From the NCBI RefSeq assembly GCF_015863205.1, contig NZ_JACBXQ010000003.1:62001-126000 (forward strand): a DNA stretch of 64,000 nt, in the 5' to 3' direction. Numbering within the stretch: the first letter of the stretch is position 1; the number at the start of each line of letters is the position of its first letter. This document shows positions 18,806 through 28,423 of the stretch, in pieces. Below the pieces are notes generated by a model. It had not been told where the DNA came from and ran no database searches. It worked only from the letters and a program-made list of their open reading frames with translations. The translations under genes were made by a program, and so were the position numbers. The stretch is from Facklamia lactis. Its GTDB lineage: Bacteria > Bacillota > Bacilli > Lactobacillales > Aerococcaceae.

Positions 18806-20579
18806 GATGTGAACCTCCTTGCTCTAAGACTTTTTGAAGACTATTTACAATATTTTCCTGAATTTCATCGAGTTGAGTGATGTTTTCTTCCGGTATAAAC
18901 TTAGCTCGTGCAATTTGTTCACGAACTTCTGAAGTTCCATCCATAATCTCCTGATAGTATGCTCCCAACTCCATCGCTCGACGAGACTCATCTTCAAAAG
19001 AAGTAATAAGTTTCAATAATTTCAATTGTTTCTGCTCTGAAGTAGTTGTATCAACCTCATCAAACGCATTCTGTTGTAAGAAGTCTTCACGGATCATTGC
19101 CGCAATTGCCAAGGTTAATTTATCTTTCTCAGATAGAGAATCTAGACCTACTAAACGAACAATTTCTTGCAAGCTGGACTCTTCTTGAAGTAAAGCCAAG
19201 CAATGACGTACTTTTTCTCCCCATCCTGCTTCGACTTGTTGGTCATTATGAGACTGTACATCAGCTGAATATTGAGAATAAGAATCTAGCCAGTTAATCG
19301 CTGGGAAGTGTCGTTGTTGTGACAATTTAGAATCTAGGCTCCAGAATACTTTCACGATACGCAAAGTGTTCTGAGTAACAGGCTCCGAAGTATCTCCTCC
19401 TGGAGGCGAAACCGCTCCAATAGCTGATACCGAACCAACTCGTTCATCCGATCCTAATACTTTCACCAAACCAGCACGCTCATAGTATTCTGCAATACGT
19501 GATCCTAAGTAAGCTGGATATCCTTCATCACCTGGCATTTCTTCCATACGACCTGACATCTCACGAAGCGCTTCAGCCCAACGAGAAGTCGAGTCTGCCA
19601 TAATAGCAACGGAATATCCCATATCACGGAAATATTCTGCAATCGTAATACCAGTATAAATAGAAGCCTCACGAGCGGCCACTGGCATGTTAGACGTATT
19701 AGCGATTAAGATGGTTCGTTGCATAATGGATTCGCCCGTTTTAGGATCGACCAATTCTGGAAACTCATTGATAACATCCGTCATCTCATTTCCACGCTCA
19801 CCACATCCCACATAAACTACCACATCTACATCTGCATATTTAGCAATTTGATGCTGTACAACTGTTTTTCCTGCTCCAAATGGACCTGGAACCGCTGCTA
19901 CCCCACCTTTAGTGATAGGGAAGAAGGTATCAATCACCCGCTGACCTGTTTTTAAAGGAGCTTTGGGTGTTGTCTTTTCTTTATATGGACGCCCAATACG
20001 AACTGGCCATTTTTGCATCATGGTTAACTCACGATCACCTTCGTTTGTTTCAACTACACAAACTGTTTCAGTAACAGTGAATTCGCCTGATTCAATCGAT
20101 TTAATGGTTCCCTCAACCCCAACAGGTACCATAATGCGGTGCTCAATAATATTTGTCTCATCAACCACCCCAATAATATCCCCTGCAACAACTTGATCGC
20201 CGACTGATTTAGAAGGTTTAAACTCCCATTTCTGATCACGATCTAAAATTTCAACATTTGTTCCTCTTACTAAAAAGTTACTTTCAGTTTTCACCATGAA
20301 ATCTTGTAGTGGACGTTGGATTCCATCAAACATTTTAGTTAATAATCCAGGTCCTAATTCTACTGAAAGAGGATGTCCGGTTGCTGTAACTGGTTCACCG
20401 GGTTTAATACCTGAAGTTTCTTCATAAACCTGAATTGATGCGATATCTTGGTGCATCTCAATGATTTCACCAGTTAATTGCAAATTCCCTACATAAACAA
20501 TTTCACGAATAGAAGAATCTGCCATATCTTTAGCCTTAACTAAAGGTCCTGAAACTTCAGTAATGATTCCAGTACTCAT
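18798..20579 (-). CDS. ntpA: V-type ATPase catalytic subunit A
   Basis: I set the start at 20579 (593 residues), where an AAAGGAGGAA site precedes [12 protein letters not shown], the conserved opening; the longer in-frame extension to 20633 would run into ntpG and has no such site. The P-loop GPFGAGKT with its lysine near residue 238 hydrolyses ATP to drive rotation. The non-homologous A-subunit bulge lies at about 115-190. The arginine-rich segment [20 protein letters not shown] is also diagnostic. Confidence 0.97.
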   Translation of the reverse strand: MSTGIITEVSGPLVKAKDMADSSIREIVYVGNLQLTGEIIEMHQDIASIQVYEETSGIKPGEPVTATGHPLSVELGPGLLTKMFDGIQRPLQDFMVKTESNFLVRGTNVEILDRDQKWEFKPSKSVGDQVVAGDIIGVVDETNIIEHRIMVPVGVEGTIKSIESGEFTVTETVCVVETNEGDRELTMMQKWPVRIGRPYKEKTTPKAPLKTGQRVIDTFFPITKGGVAAVPGPFGAGKTVVQHQIAKYADVDVVVYVGCGERGNEMTDVINEFPELVDPKTGESIMQRTILIANTSNMPVAAREASIYTGITIAEYFRDMGYSVAIMADSTSRWAEALREMSGRMEEMPGDEGYPAYLGSRIAEYYERAGLVKVLGSDERVGSVSAIGAVSPPGGDTSEPVTQNTLRIVKVFWSLDSKLSQQRHFPAINWLDSYSQYSADVQSHNDQQVEAGWGEKVRHCLALLQEESSLQEIVRLVGLDSLSEKDKLTLAIAAMIREDFLQQNAFDEVDTTTSEQKQLKLLKLITSFEDESRRAMELGAYYQEIMDGTSEVREQIARAKFIPEENITQLDEIQENIVNSLQKVLEQGGSHHV

Positions 20580-20592
20580 ATAATTCCTCCTT

Positions 20593-20904
20593 TTATAAGA
20601 TATTTTGTCCGATTGCTTTTTCAACATTCGCATTCACTTTAGCTTTTCCAATACCCTCTGATCCCTTATGAGTTGGGATTAAAATAACTGCCGGTGTAGG
20701 TAAGGTGTCAAAGTGACGAATTGTATCTGGTATTTCTTTTGCTATATTCTCTGTCATTAAAATAACGCCAAATTTTTCCTCAGCCAATTGATGAAGAATT
20801 TGTCTTGCTTCATCTCCTTTAGTAACAGGAAAAACTTCAAAGCCCAACAATTTAAAAGCAAGGACGACATCACGGTTCCCTACTACTGCCATTTTATATG
20901 CCAT
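20593..20904 (-). CDS. ntpG: V-type ATPase subunit F (NtpG)
   Basis: This 103-residue protein has the family pattern of subunit F: start [19 protein letters not shown], central [12 protein letters not shown], and [16 protein letters not shown]. It sits at the foot of the rotor shaft beside subunit D. It overlaps the ntpC stop by 11 bp and precedes ntpA by 13 bp, so the order C-G-A matches E. hirae. Confidence 0.93.
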   Translation of the reverse strand: MAYKMAVVGNRDVVLAFKLLGFEVFPVTKGDEARQILHQLAEEKFGVILMTENIAKEIPDTIRHFDTLPTPAVILIPTHKGSEGIGKAKVNANVEKAIGQNIL

Positions 20905-21904
20905 GAATTGGTCGCATCCTTTCTTTAATTAGACTTGAATCTAATTGGTTTTCTTTTCCAATTAAAATTAAACGTACATTATCTAATTCATTTTCTAAGA
21001 AATAGAGATAAGTTAAGACTGGCATCGGACCAAAAGGTTCAAATGAATAAGATCTTAAAATTTCACTGAACTCTTTTTGAATGACTGCGGTATTTTCAGT
21101 TGGATTAACTGTCTGATTATGTAATTGATCCCAAATCGGATCCAAATTAATCATATATTCCGCTGTTTGGTAAGAATCAACCAAACCATTTAAATCTTGA
21201 TTACGCCAATTTTCAATAATATCATCACGACTTACAGCACCTTGATCAGATAAAGCCGCAAACACGAAAGATTTACTCTGTCCTTGGTTATAAGCCCTTA
21301 CAAATGTTAATAGATTTTGAAAATCAATTTTCATTTTAGTAAAGCGTAAGACATCAGGATGATTTATCTCTTCTGCATTCTCACGAATATGATGCAAATA
21401 AGCGGTATCCATAATCACTTCAATTGAAAAAATATCATTTGTATCTTCTACGGAAGTAATCGCATCATAAACTGCTTGTTGCAGAATTGGATGTAAATCT
21501 TCATTGACACCTTTGGATTCAACCACTTGTTTCAATTGATCGATACTATAACTACCGATTGGAATAAGTAGATGTTCACAATCTACATTTAAGTAAGTTT
21601 GTTTAATCAACAATTTCAAATTATGATATGTATATTTCAAACTAAATATTTCAATCACTCTTGGGTCTGGACACGCCTCTAAAAGTTCGCGATAAACCAG
21701 CTCCAATCTTTGTTGAAGAATCGGTTCAAAATTCCGTTCTCTTTTAGCATCGTCTGTTACAACATATGCACTCTTAGAAAGATAATCTAAGACATTATCG
21801 ACTGAGTCCATCTGTAACATCGTATCATAATCAGAATGTGTCAATAGTTGGGCTTCATAGAGGCGCAATGTCGTATTAAGACCCGAATACGCTAACTCTG
21901 TCAT
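20894..21904 (-). CDS. ntpC: V-type ATPase subunit C (d-type rotor linker)
   Basis: This 336-residue helical protein matches the archaeal/enterococcal C (eukaryotic d) family, which caps the membrane ring and holds the shaft. The internal KYTYHNLKLLIKQTYL and the repeated pattern KMKIDFQNLLTFVRAY show the threefold duplication typical of the family. It starts 12 bp after ntpE. Confidence 0.92.
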   Translation of the reverse strand: MTELAYSGLNTTLRLYEAQLLTHSDYDTMLQMDSVDNVLDYLSKSAYVVTDDAKRERNFEPILQQRLELVYRELLEACPDPRVIEIFSLKYTYHNLKLLIKQTYLNVDCEHLLIPIGSYSIDQLKQVVESKGVNEDLHPILQQAVYDAITSVEDTNDIFSIEVIMDTAYLHHIRENAEEINHPDVLRFTKMKIDFQNLLTFVRAYNQGQSKSFVFAALSDQGAVSRDDIIENWRNQDLNGLVDSYQTAEYMINLDPIWDQLHNQTVNPTENTAVIQKEFSEILRSYSFEPFGPMPVLTYLYFLENELDNVRLILIGKENQLDSSLIKERMRPIHGI

Positions 21905-21916
21905 AATTAGCCCCCC

Positions 21917-22498
21917 TTAAGCTTTCAATTCTTGTTCTAGTTCAATTAACAGCTGAGGTGTAAGTTCATCCACTACATCTTCAAATGTATAATTTAAATT
22001 TATGCCATCTTGTGACAACATAAAACCGGATTTATCAGCTAGCAATTGGTCATCAAAATTTATTTGAGGATATTGTCCTCTAAGTTGTTGTTTTAACTCT
22101 TCATTCGCAAATGATTGTGAATTGGCACCTAATTTTATTGTAAATGGTGCTTGACTATCAATCTTACCAATTGCAGTGTGAATAAGTTCCACAAACTTCT
22201 CAGGTTCTAATTCATTCAATTTAGGTACAACTGCACGAATAATATCCTTCAACATAGCCTGTTTATGAGACAAACGACTATTACGTAATTCATTCTCTAA
22301 AGATTGTTGTTTGATTTCCATACGACGTGTCTCTTGACGTTCAAAGTGATTCTGTTGTTGCTGAGTTTGTTCAGCAAGTTTAGCTTTGAATTGGTCAAGC
22401 TTTTCCGTCAATGCTTGTTGATGTTCTTGAACTTTGGCTTCACCTGTGGCTTGAACTTTCTCCATTATTGTTTTTTGTAATGTTTCGATATTCCCCAC
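21917..22498 (-). CDS. ntpE: V-type ATPase subunit E (peripheral stalk)
   Basis: This 193-residue protein has a long N-terminal charged coiled coil (about residues 5-95, rich in Gln, Lys and Glu) and a globular C-terminal end, the design of the E stator stalk that pairs with NtpF. The start is a GTG at 22498, preceded by GGAGG. It lies 13 bp after ntpK. Confidence 0.92.
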   Translation of the reverse strand: MGNIETLQKTIMEKVQATGEAKVQEHQQALTEKLDQFKAKLAEQTQQQQNHFERQETRRMEIKQQSLENELRNSRLSHKQAMLKDIIRAVVPKLNELEPEKFVELIHTAIGKIDSQAPFTIKLGANSQSFANEELKQQLRGQYPQINFDDQLLADKSGFMLSQDGINLNYTFEDVVDELTPQLLIELEQELKA

Positions 22499-22511
22499 AA
22501 GCTCGTCCTCC

Positions 22512-22991
<480 letters not shown>

Positions 22992-24920
22992 TTATTTAAT
23001 ATTTATATGTTTACCTAAAAGTTTTAATGGCGCAAATGCTCTTCCGCCACCCTCGTAGAACTTTCCAAAGAACTCCACGAAAATCAAACGCGCAGAATGC
23101 ACGTAAGCACTCAACATTGATAATCCAAAGTTAAATAATTGTAATGCTATGATTAAAAAGATACCAATTGAGAAACGAGCTACAGGTGGTAAATAGGCTA
23201 CTAAAATATTAAAGGCTAATGCAATAGACCCACCTGAAATACCCAAGGCCATTAAACGACTATATGACACAATATCTCCTAAATAGCCCGAAACACCATA
23301 TAAGTCATATAGACCCGCTGCCAATCCAGCAGCTTTATTTTTACTTTTAATAATTGCAATACCTAGGATCGTTAAGGCCGCTATTGCTGACATCCATAAA
23401 CCGACCTGTTGTAACGATTGAATATTAAACAGCATTGGACCAAGCACAGCCACTAAGAAACCAATTAACATCACGATCCATGCTGCCCCACCTTTGACGG
23501 CTTCTAACCGGTCATTCTTCCAATTAATCATTGTATTTAGAACTAATCCATGAATAATTTGAATTAAACCTAAAGCAATAGATAGCGCTAATACTTCAAT
23601 CACATCTTCCGTTGGAGAAAGTAAACGGAATGGTAAGGATTCACCAAAGAGCGATCCATAAATTAAGCCCCATAGCATCGCCGAGTAACTCAGATAATGG
23701 AAGAAGCGAACATTCTTCCTCATTCCAGCATCTAAATTAAAAGCTTTAAGTGCAATAAAAGTTCCGACCCATAATAGCATTCCGTAACCTAAATCGGCAA
23801 TCATCATTCCAAAGAAAATCCAATAATAAGGTGTCAATGAAGCGGATGGATCAAAACCATTGTATTTTGGTAAGCCATACATTGAAGTGACTGTTTCAAA
23901 TGGTTCGACAAAACGATTATTTTTTAATTCAACTGGAACCTCTTCGTACTCTGATTCTTCAACATCAGAAACCTCGATGTAGACATTCGAGCCTAAGGTT
24001 TGTTCAATCTTATTAATAACGGCCGATGCTTCATCAGCTACTACCCATCCCTCAACAGCAAAAAGGCGCTCTGTTGATAATGCTAAGTCTTGAGCTTTTT
24101 CTCTCTCCACTTTAGCATAGAGCATCTCCTCAGCTATTTTTAATTCTTCATACTCTGCTTTCATTGTCGAAATCTCTTTACGAGTTTGAGTTGCTTTATT
24201 TCTTAAACTTTCAGCTTTAGCATGACGTTCTTGTAACATATTAGCTGGTAAATCAGTGAATTTATATTCTAAGGCTTGAAAACGATTATGCGCTAACACT
24301 TGATTCACCTCGTACGCATCATCAAGATCAGCTGCCATCACTAGGCCTATTTCATCTTTATTCTGATAAATCTCTTCGACTAATAACTTTGGTTCATTTT
24401 TTATTGCATTGATAAACTCATTATCGCTAGTCTGCGGAATTGTCCCAAGATACAATTTAGTGTGTTTGTAAGCTTCATCATTATATTCTGGTAAAGCTTT
24501 TAAATTCCGCCACTTGTTGAGAAAGTCTGCTTCATTATTCAAAGATTGTAATTCTGAATCGATCTTCTCAAGAGTCTGTTTTTGTTCCCAGACCTTTGCC
24601 GTAATCTGATTTACTTCCTCCGCTTGGTACTGATTTTCAAGCTGAGCATATGACATATCAGATAAAGGAGTCAAATACTTTTCTTTGAAGCTAGCTGCAG
24701 GTAAGTAACTATCTAAAAATCTCATTGCTGAACGTACATCTTCCAACTGATCCTCAAACTGAGAACTTGTTTTCTTTTCAGCATTGAGCTCAACAGCCAA
24801 GTCTGTAGGATCAATCGGTTTGACTTCGACCCTTTGCAAAACTTGGAGTTCCTTCATTAAAAGGTTGCGATTACTCTCTTCAACAATAGCAGATAATTTA
24901 GCCATTTTCGCTATTGCCAT
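22992..24920 (-). CDS. ntpI: V-type ATPase subunit I (a-type stator)
   Basis: This 642-residue protein joins the stator stalks to the membrane. The N-terminal half is cytosolic and coiled-coil rich (charged stretches near residues 50-110 and 220-280). The C-terminal half from about residue 345 has seven or eight membrane helices, including conserved YYWIFFGMMIADLGYG and LSYSRLMALG-like SYSRLMALGISGG. The half-channel arginine region lies in the last helices (LSAYVHSARLIFVEFFGKFYEGGG). It overlaps ntpF by 10 bp. Confidence 0.95.
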   Translation of the reverse strand: MAIAKMAKLSAIVEESNRNLLMKELQVLQRVEVKPIDPTDLAVELNAEKKTSSQFEDQLEDVRSAMRFLDSYLPAASFKEKYLTPLSDMSYAQLENQYQAEEVNQITAKVWEQKQTLEKIDSELQSLNNEADFLNKWRNLKALPEYNDEAYKHTKLYLGTIPQTSDNEFINAIKNEPKLLVEEIYQNKDEIGLVMAADLDDAYEVNQVLAHNRFQALEYKFTDLPANMLQERHAKAESLRNKATQTRKEISTMKAEYEELKIAEEMLYAKVEREKAQDLALSTERLFAVEGWVVADEASAVINKIEQTLGSNVYIEVSDVEESEYEEVPVELKNNRFVEPFETVTSMYGLPKYNGFDPSASLTPYYWIFFGMMIADLGYGMLLWVGTFIALKAFNLDAGMRKNVRFFHYLSYSAMLWGLIYGSLFGESLPFRLLSPTEDVIEVLALSIALGLIQIIHGLVLNTMINWKNDRLEAVKGGAAWIVMLIGFLVAVLGPMLFNIQSLQQVGLWMSAIAALTILGIAIIKSKNKAAGLAAGLYDLYGVSGYLGDIVSYSRLMALGISGGSIALAFNILVAYLPPVARFSIGIFLIIALQLFNFGLSMLSAYVHSARLIFVEFFGKFYEGGGRAFAPLKLLGKHINIK

Positions 24921-25231
24921 ATTTGTTCCACCACCTTTTTAGCAATTTTCTGTGCAAGTTCTTCACGTCGGTCCGTCAGGTCTTTTTCAATTTCTTCGAT
25001 TTCGGCCTGATTTTCCTGTCTCAATTTAGCTTCAGTGACACTAAATTTACTTTGAATCGATTCTTGAACTTTTGCTCTAAACTGAGCAAGCTCATCATCG
25101 GCTGTTTGCTGAAGCCCTTGCTTAGTGTCTTCAAATTTCTTATTCATTTGAACAAGTCTTTCTTGATATTCAGCCTCTTTACTTGCTGATAATTGTTCAA
25201 GTGAATTAATTTGGTCAACTAAGTTTGCCAT
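24911..25231 (-). CDS. ntpF: V-type ATPase subunit F-type peripheral stalk (NtpF, subunit G/H)
   Basis: This 106-residue, almost entirely coiled-coil protein (Glu/Gln/Lys/Leu-rich) is the partner of subunit E in the peripheral stalk. I choose the ATG at 25231 over a GTG three bases upstream because of the spacing to GGGGGTGA. It is the first gene of the nine-gene operon F-I-K-E-C-G-A-B-D, the order known from E. hirae. A -10-like TATAAT lies at 25260-25255 on the minus strand. Confidence 0.88.
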   Translation of the reverse strand: MANLVDQINSLEQLSASKEAEYQERLVQMNKKFEDTKQGLQQTADDELAQFRAKVQESIQSKFSVTEAKLRQENQAEIEEIEKDLTDRREELAQKIAKKVVEQIWQ

Positions 25232-25267
25232 CACTTCACCCCCTATATTTTGATATTATACACGAAA

Positions 25268-25283
25268 CGGAAATCGTTTACAT
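25268..25283 (-). promoter_or_regulatory. cre-like site upstream of the V-ATPase operon
   Basis: On the minus strand ATGTAAACGATTTCCG matches the CcpA consensus WTGNAANCGNWNNCW at every fixed position except the last. It lies just upstream of a TATAAT (25260-25255), where CcpA binding would overlap the -35 region. No CcpA gene is in the window, so this is a pattern match only. The remaining divergent spacer to 25457 also holds a TATAAT at 25409-25414 for the plus-strand gene. Confidence 0.4.
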
Positions 25284-25457
25284 CAGTTTTCATAATATTT
25301 TTTAAAATTTCATGAGAGAAATTCCCACTTATTCCATTTCTACAATGACTTTTTTTCAGAAAAACTGAAGAAAATACGACCCATATTTAAATTTAACATG
25401 AATTTGTATATAATGGAAATATATTTGTGAAAATTATCTTAAGAAAGAAGGTTTCAA

Positions 25458-26378
25458 ATGATTAAGTTGATTGCAACAGCTGAATCAATTGAACAAGCAA
25501 AATGCTTAATTGATATTGGTATTGATGAAATTATTATTGGGGAGGAAATATTTGGATTAAGACTCCCCGGTTATTTTACCATTGAAGAAATGGAAGAAAT
25601 TAATGACTACGCTTTAAAAAATGATAAACATGTGATAGTAGCCATGAATGCTATTTTACATAACGACAAAATAGCTCAAGCGAAACCTTTTTTAAAAATG
25701 ATTAAAAATATAGGTATTCAAGAAATCATTGTAGGAGACACTGGGCTTATTCAAATTTTAAAAGACCCTAACTATGCTCTTCCATACCTTTACGATGCCG
25801 CTGTTTTGGTCACGAGTGCCGGTCAAGTAAATTTTTGGGCGAAGTATGGGGCCAAACGTGCCCTCATCGCCAATGAAGTCCCCTTTGTTGAGCTGAAAGA
25901 TATTTCTCCATTGGCTCAACTCCCTCTCGTTTATCAAGTATATGGAGCGTCTTGCATTCACCAAAGCAAACGCCAGTTATTAAAGAATTATTTTAATTAT
26001 ATTGGGAAAGAGAGCCAAGAAGTAACCGATCGCCAACTTTTCCTTTCTGAACCTAATAAAGAAGATACTCATTATTCAATCTATACAGATAGTCATGGGA
26101 CTCACATCTTTGCGAACAAGGATCTCAATTTACTTGCCTATCTTGAAGACTTGAATCGTATTGACGTACAAAACTGGTATATCGACGGATTGTTCAATCA
26201 GGGAAGAAATTTTATTGAGATCGCAGACAGCTTTGTCAAGGCACGAAACCATATTCTAGAGGGTACTTTTAATCCTCAAATTATACAGGATTTAAATCAA
26301 ACAATCAGGGTTTCTCATCCACAAAATCGTGAATTAGATACAGGCTTCTTTCTTTATGAAGCAGATCAAGTAAAGTAG
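25458..26378 (+). CDS. U32 family protein, TrhP1/YrrN-like tRNA hydroxylation protein
   Basis: This 306-residue protein belongs to peptidase family U32 and corresponds in size and position to Bacillus YrrN (TrhP1). Bacterial members of this branch are required for prephenate-dependent 5-hydroxylation of U34 in tRNAs. The start MIKLIATAESIEQAKCLIDIGIDE and the central GASCIHQSKRQLLKNY segment are recognisable; the longer partner's cysteine cluster is absent. It is followed directly by the TrhP2-like gene, the usual pair in Firmicutes. The ribosome binding site is AAGAAGG. A protease role, suggested by the old family name, is not supported. Confidence 0.85.
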   Translation: MIKLIATAESIEQAKCLIDIGIDEIIIGEEIFGLRLPGYFTIEEMEEINDYALKNDKHVIVAMNAILHNDKIAQAKPFLKMIKNIGIQEIIVGDTGLIQILKDPNYALPYLYDAAVLVTSAGQVNFWAKYGAKRALIANEVPFVELKDISPLAQLPLVYQVYGASCIHQSKRQLLKNYFNYIGKESQEVTDRQLFLSEPNKEDTHYSIYTDSHGTHIFANKDLNLLAYLEDLNRIDVQNWYIDGLFNQGRNFIEIADSFVKARNHILEGTFNPQIIQDLNQTIRVSHPQNRELDTGFFLYEADQVK

Positions 26379-26387
26379 GTGACAATA

Positions 26388-27629
26388 GTGAATAAAATCC
26401 ATTTAAAAAGACCAGAACTGTTAGCACCAGCTGGAACACTAGAAAAATTGAAAACAGCTATTCATTATGGAGCAGATGCTGTCTATATAGGCGGGGACGC
26501 ATATGGACTTCGAAGTCGAGCAGGAAACTTTAGTTTTGAGGAAATGGCTGAAGGTGTTGCATTTGCTCATCACCACAAAGCTAAAGTTTATTTAGCAGCT
26601 AACATGGTCACTCATCAACACAACGAATTAGGGGCGAGTGATTTCTTCAGAACGATTCGAGATATTGGCATAGATGCTGTGATTATCTCGGATCCTGCTC
26701 TAATGCAAATCTGTGCAATGGAAGCTCCTGGCTTAGAAATGCATCTCTCTACTCAACAATCAGCAGTCAATTATGAAACTTTAAATTTCTGGCAAGAAGC
26801 TGGCCTTACCCGCTGTGTTCTAGGCAGAGAGGTCTCTATGGCGGAAATCAAAGAAATTCGCGCCAATACTTCCGTTGAAATTGAAGCTTTTATTCATGGG
26901 GCCATGTGCATTTCATATTCAGGACGTTGTACCTTATCCAATCATATGGCTAACCGTGATGCGAATCGTGGTGGTTGTTGTCAATCATGTCGTTGGCAAT
27001 ACGGTTTATTCGAATTACCAGAACTTGACCATAAGAAAGCGGTCGGAGCAGGAGAACCAGGTATCAAAGAGCCGTTCTCCATGTCGGCCGTCGATTTAGG
27101 TATGATCCACCATATTCCTGATATCATTGATGCCCAAATAGACTCTCTAAAAATTGAAGGTCGAATGAAGTCAATTCATTATGTTTCAACCGTTGTGAAC
27201 GTCTATCGAAAGGCCATTGATTCCTATCTTGAAGATCCTGAAGCTTATTCATTTAAGAAAGAATGGGAGGATGAGCTATGGAAAGTTGCCCAGAGAGAGC
27301 TAGCGACTGGTTTCTTCTATAATGAACCCAGTGAAAATGAACAATTATTTGGTAAACGTCGTCGTCGTCCTCATTATACCTTTATCGGTGAAGTTCTTGA
27401 TTACAATCCTGAAACTCAAATCGCTACTGTTCAACAGCGAAACAACTTTAAGGTAGGAGAAAAAATCGAATTCTACGGTCCTGGCCTTAATAATCATGAA
27501 GAGACCCTTGAATGTATGTGGGATGATAAAGGAGAACAAATCGAGGTCGCTCCACATGCGATGCAAATTGTCACAATGAAAGTCAAACAGCAAGTTGCCC
27601 CACACGACATGTTAAGAAAAGCTTTATAA
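26388..27629 (+). CDS. U32 family protein, TrhP2/YrrO-like tRNA hydroxylation protein
   Basis: I place the start at the GTG at 26388 (413 residues) because AGGTGA lies at proper spacing; another GTG at 26379 has no such site. The beginning KRPELLAPAGTLEKLKTAIHYGADAVYIGG pattern (residues 5-33) and the cysteine-rich block near 185-207, with CISYSGRC and GGCCQSC, define the catalytic U32 subgroup, in which the cysteines are thought to hold an iron-sulfur cluster. A C-terminal beta-barrel domain follows (about 330-413). With the preceding gene it would make 5-hydroxyuridine at tRNA position 34. Confidence 0.9.
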   Translation: MNKIHLKRPELLAPAGTLEKLKTAIHYGADAVYIGGDAYGLRSRAGNFSFEEMAEGVAFAHHHKAKVYLAANMVTHQHNELGASDFFRTIRDIGIDAVIISDPALMQICAMEAPGLEMHLSTQQSAVNYETLNFWQEAGLTRCVLGREVSMAEIKEIRANTSVEIEAFIHGAMCISYSGRCTLSNHMANRDANRGGCCQSCRWQYGLFELPELDHKKAVGAGEPGIKEPFSMSAVDLGMIHHIPDIIDAQIDSLKIEGRMKSIHYVSTVVNVYRKAIDSYLEDPEAYSFKKEWEDELWKVAQRELATGFFYNEPSENEQLFGKRRRRPHYTFIGEVLDYNPETQIATVQQRNNFKVGEKIEFYGPGLNNHEETLECMWDDKGEQIEVAPHAMQIVTMKVKQQVAPHDMLRKAL

Positions 27630-27632
27630 TTT

Positions 27633-27670
27633 AAATAAAAGACTTAGACAGCTGTCTAAGTCTTTTATTT
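27633..27670. terminator. Bidirectional terminator, perfect 38-bp palindrome
   Basis: The two 19-base halves, AAATAAAAGACTTAGACAG and its exact complement, abut without a spacer. The site lies between the plus-strand gene ending at 27629 and the minus-strand gene ending at 27674, so it can end transcription from both sides. Confidence 0.93.
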
Positions 27671-27673
27671 CTT

Positions 27674-28423
27674 TTATTGACGATCATCATTTAAATAACG
27701 AGAAAGAAACGCTTTTGTACGCTCATTTTGAGGTTGATTAATGACTTGTCGTGGATGACCTGTTTCGACCACATATCCCTTGTCCATGAATACAACTCGT
27801 GTAGAAACATCACGAGCAAAAGACATTTCATGAGTCACCACAATCATGGTCAAGCCCTCTTTAGCCAATTGACTCATCGTATCCAGTACTTCTCCTACCA
27901 TTTCCGGATCTAACGCAGAAGTAGGCTCATCAAACAATAGAACTTCAGGACCCATCGATAATGCTCTGGCAATTGCTACTCTTTGCTGTTGTCCTCCTGA
28001 TAATTGGTGCGGCATCGCTTCGCGATAAGGAGCCATTCCAACTTTATCCAAATTTTCCAGCGCAATCGCTTCAGCTTTTGCTTCTGAATAACCTAATATT
28101 TTTTTCTGACCCAATATGCAATTTTGTAAAACATTCATATTTTTAAAAAGATTGAACGATTGAAAAACCATTCCAACTTTCGCTCGATAAGAGGTTCTAG
28201 AAAAACGACTATTTAAAATGGATGCTCCGTGAAATAGAATATCTCCTTTTGTCGGTTCTTCTAAAAGATTAAGGCATCTTAGCAAGGTCGATTTTCCTGA
28301 TCCGGAAGACCCTATAATCGATATCACTTCTCCACTTTCCACTATAAAATCTATATCTCGCAATACCTGATGATCTCCATATGATTTTTCTAAATGGACT
28401 ACTTCTATCACTTTATTTGCCAT
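27674..28423 (-). CDS. Polar amino acid ABC transporter ATP-binding protein (GlnQ-like)
   Basis: This 249-residue ATPase has Walker [13 protein letters not shown] near residue 38, signature [15 protein letters not shown] and Walker [15 protein letters not shown]. The pattern matches the PAAT family (GlnQ/HisP), which energises uptake of polar amino acids. Its start overlaps the preceding receptor-permease gene by 11 bp, so both parts of the importer are coupled. The substrate cannot be named from the ATPase. Confidence 0.93.
   Translation of the reverse strand: MANKVIEVVHLEKSYGDHQVLRDIDFIVESGEVISIIGSSGSGKSTLLRCLNLLEEPTKGDILFHGASILNSRFSRTSYRAKVGMVFQSFNLFKNMNVLQNCILGQKKILGYSEAKAEAIALENLDKVGMAPYREAMPHQLSGGQQQRVAIARALSMGPEVLLFDEPTSALDPEMVGEVLDTMSQLAKEGLTMIVVTHEMSFARDVSTRVVFMDKGYVVETGHPRQVINQPQNERTKAFLSRYLNDDRQ

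Noticed and set aside
18798-20579. Intein or unusual insertion in V-ATPase subunit A
   Set aside because: The protein has the standard 593-residue length and the region after the P-loop is continuous.
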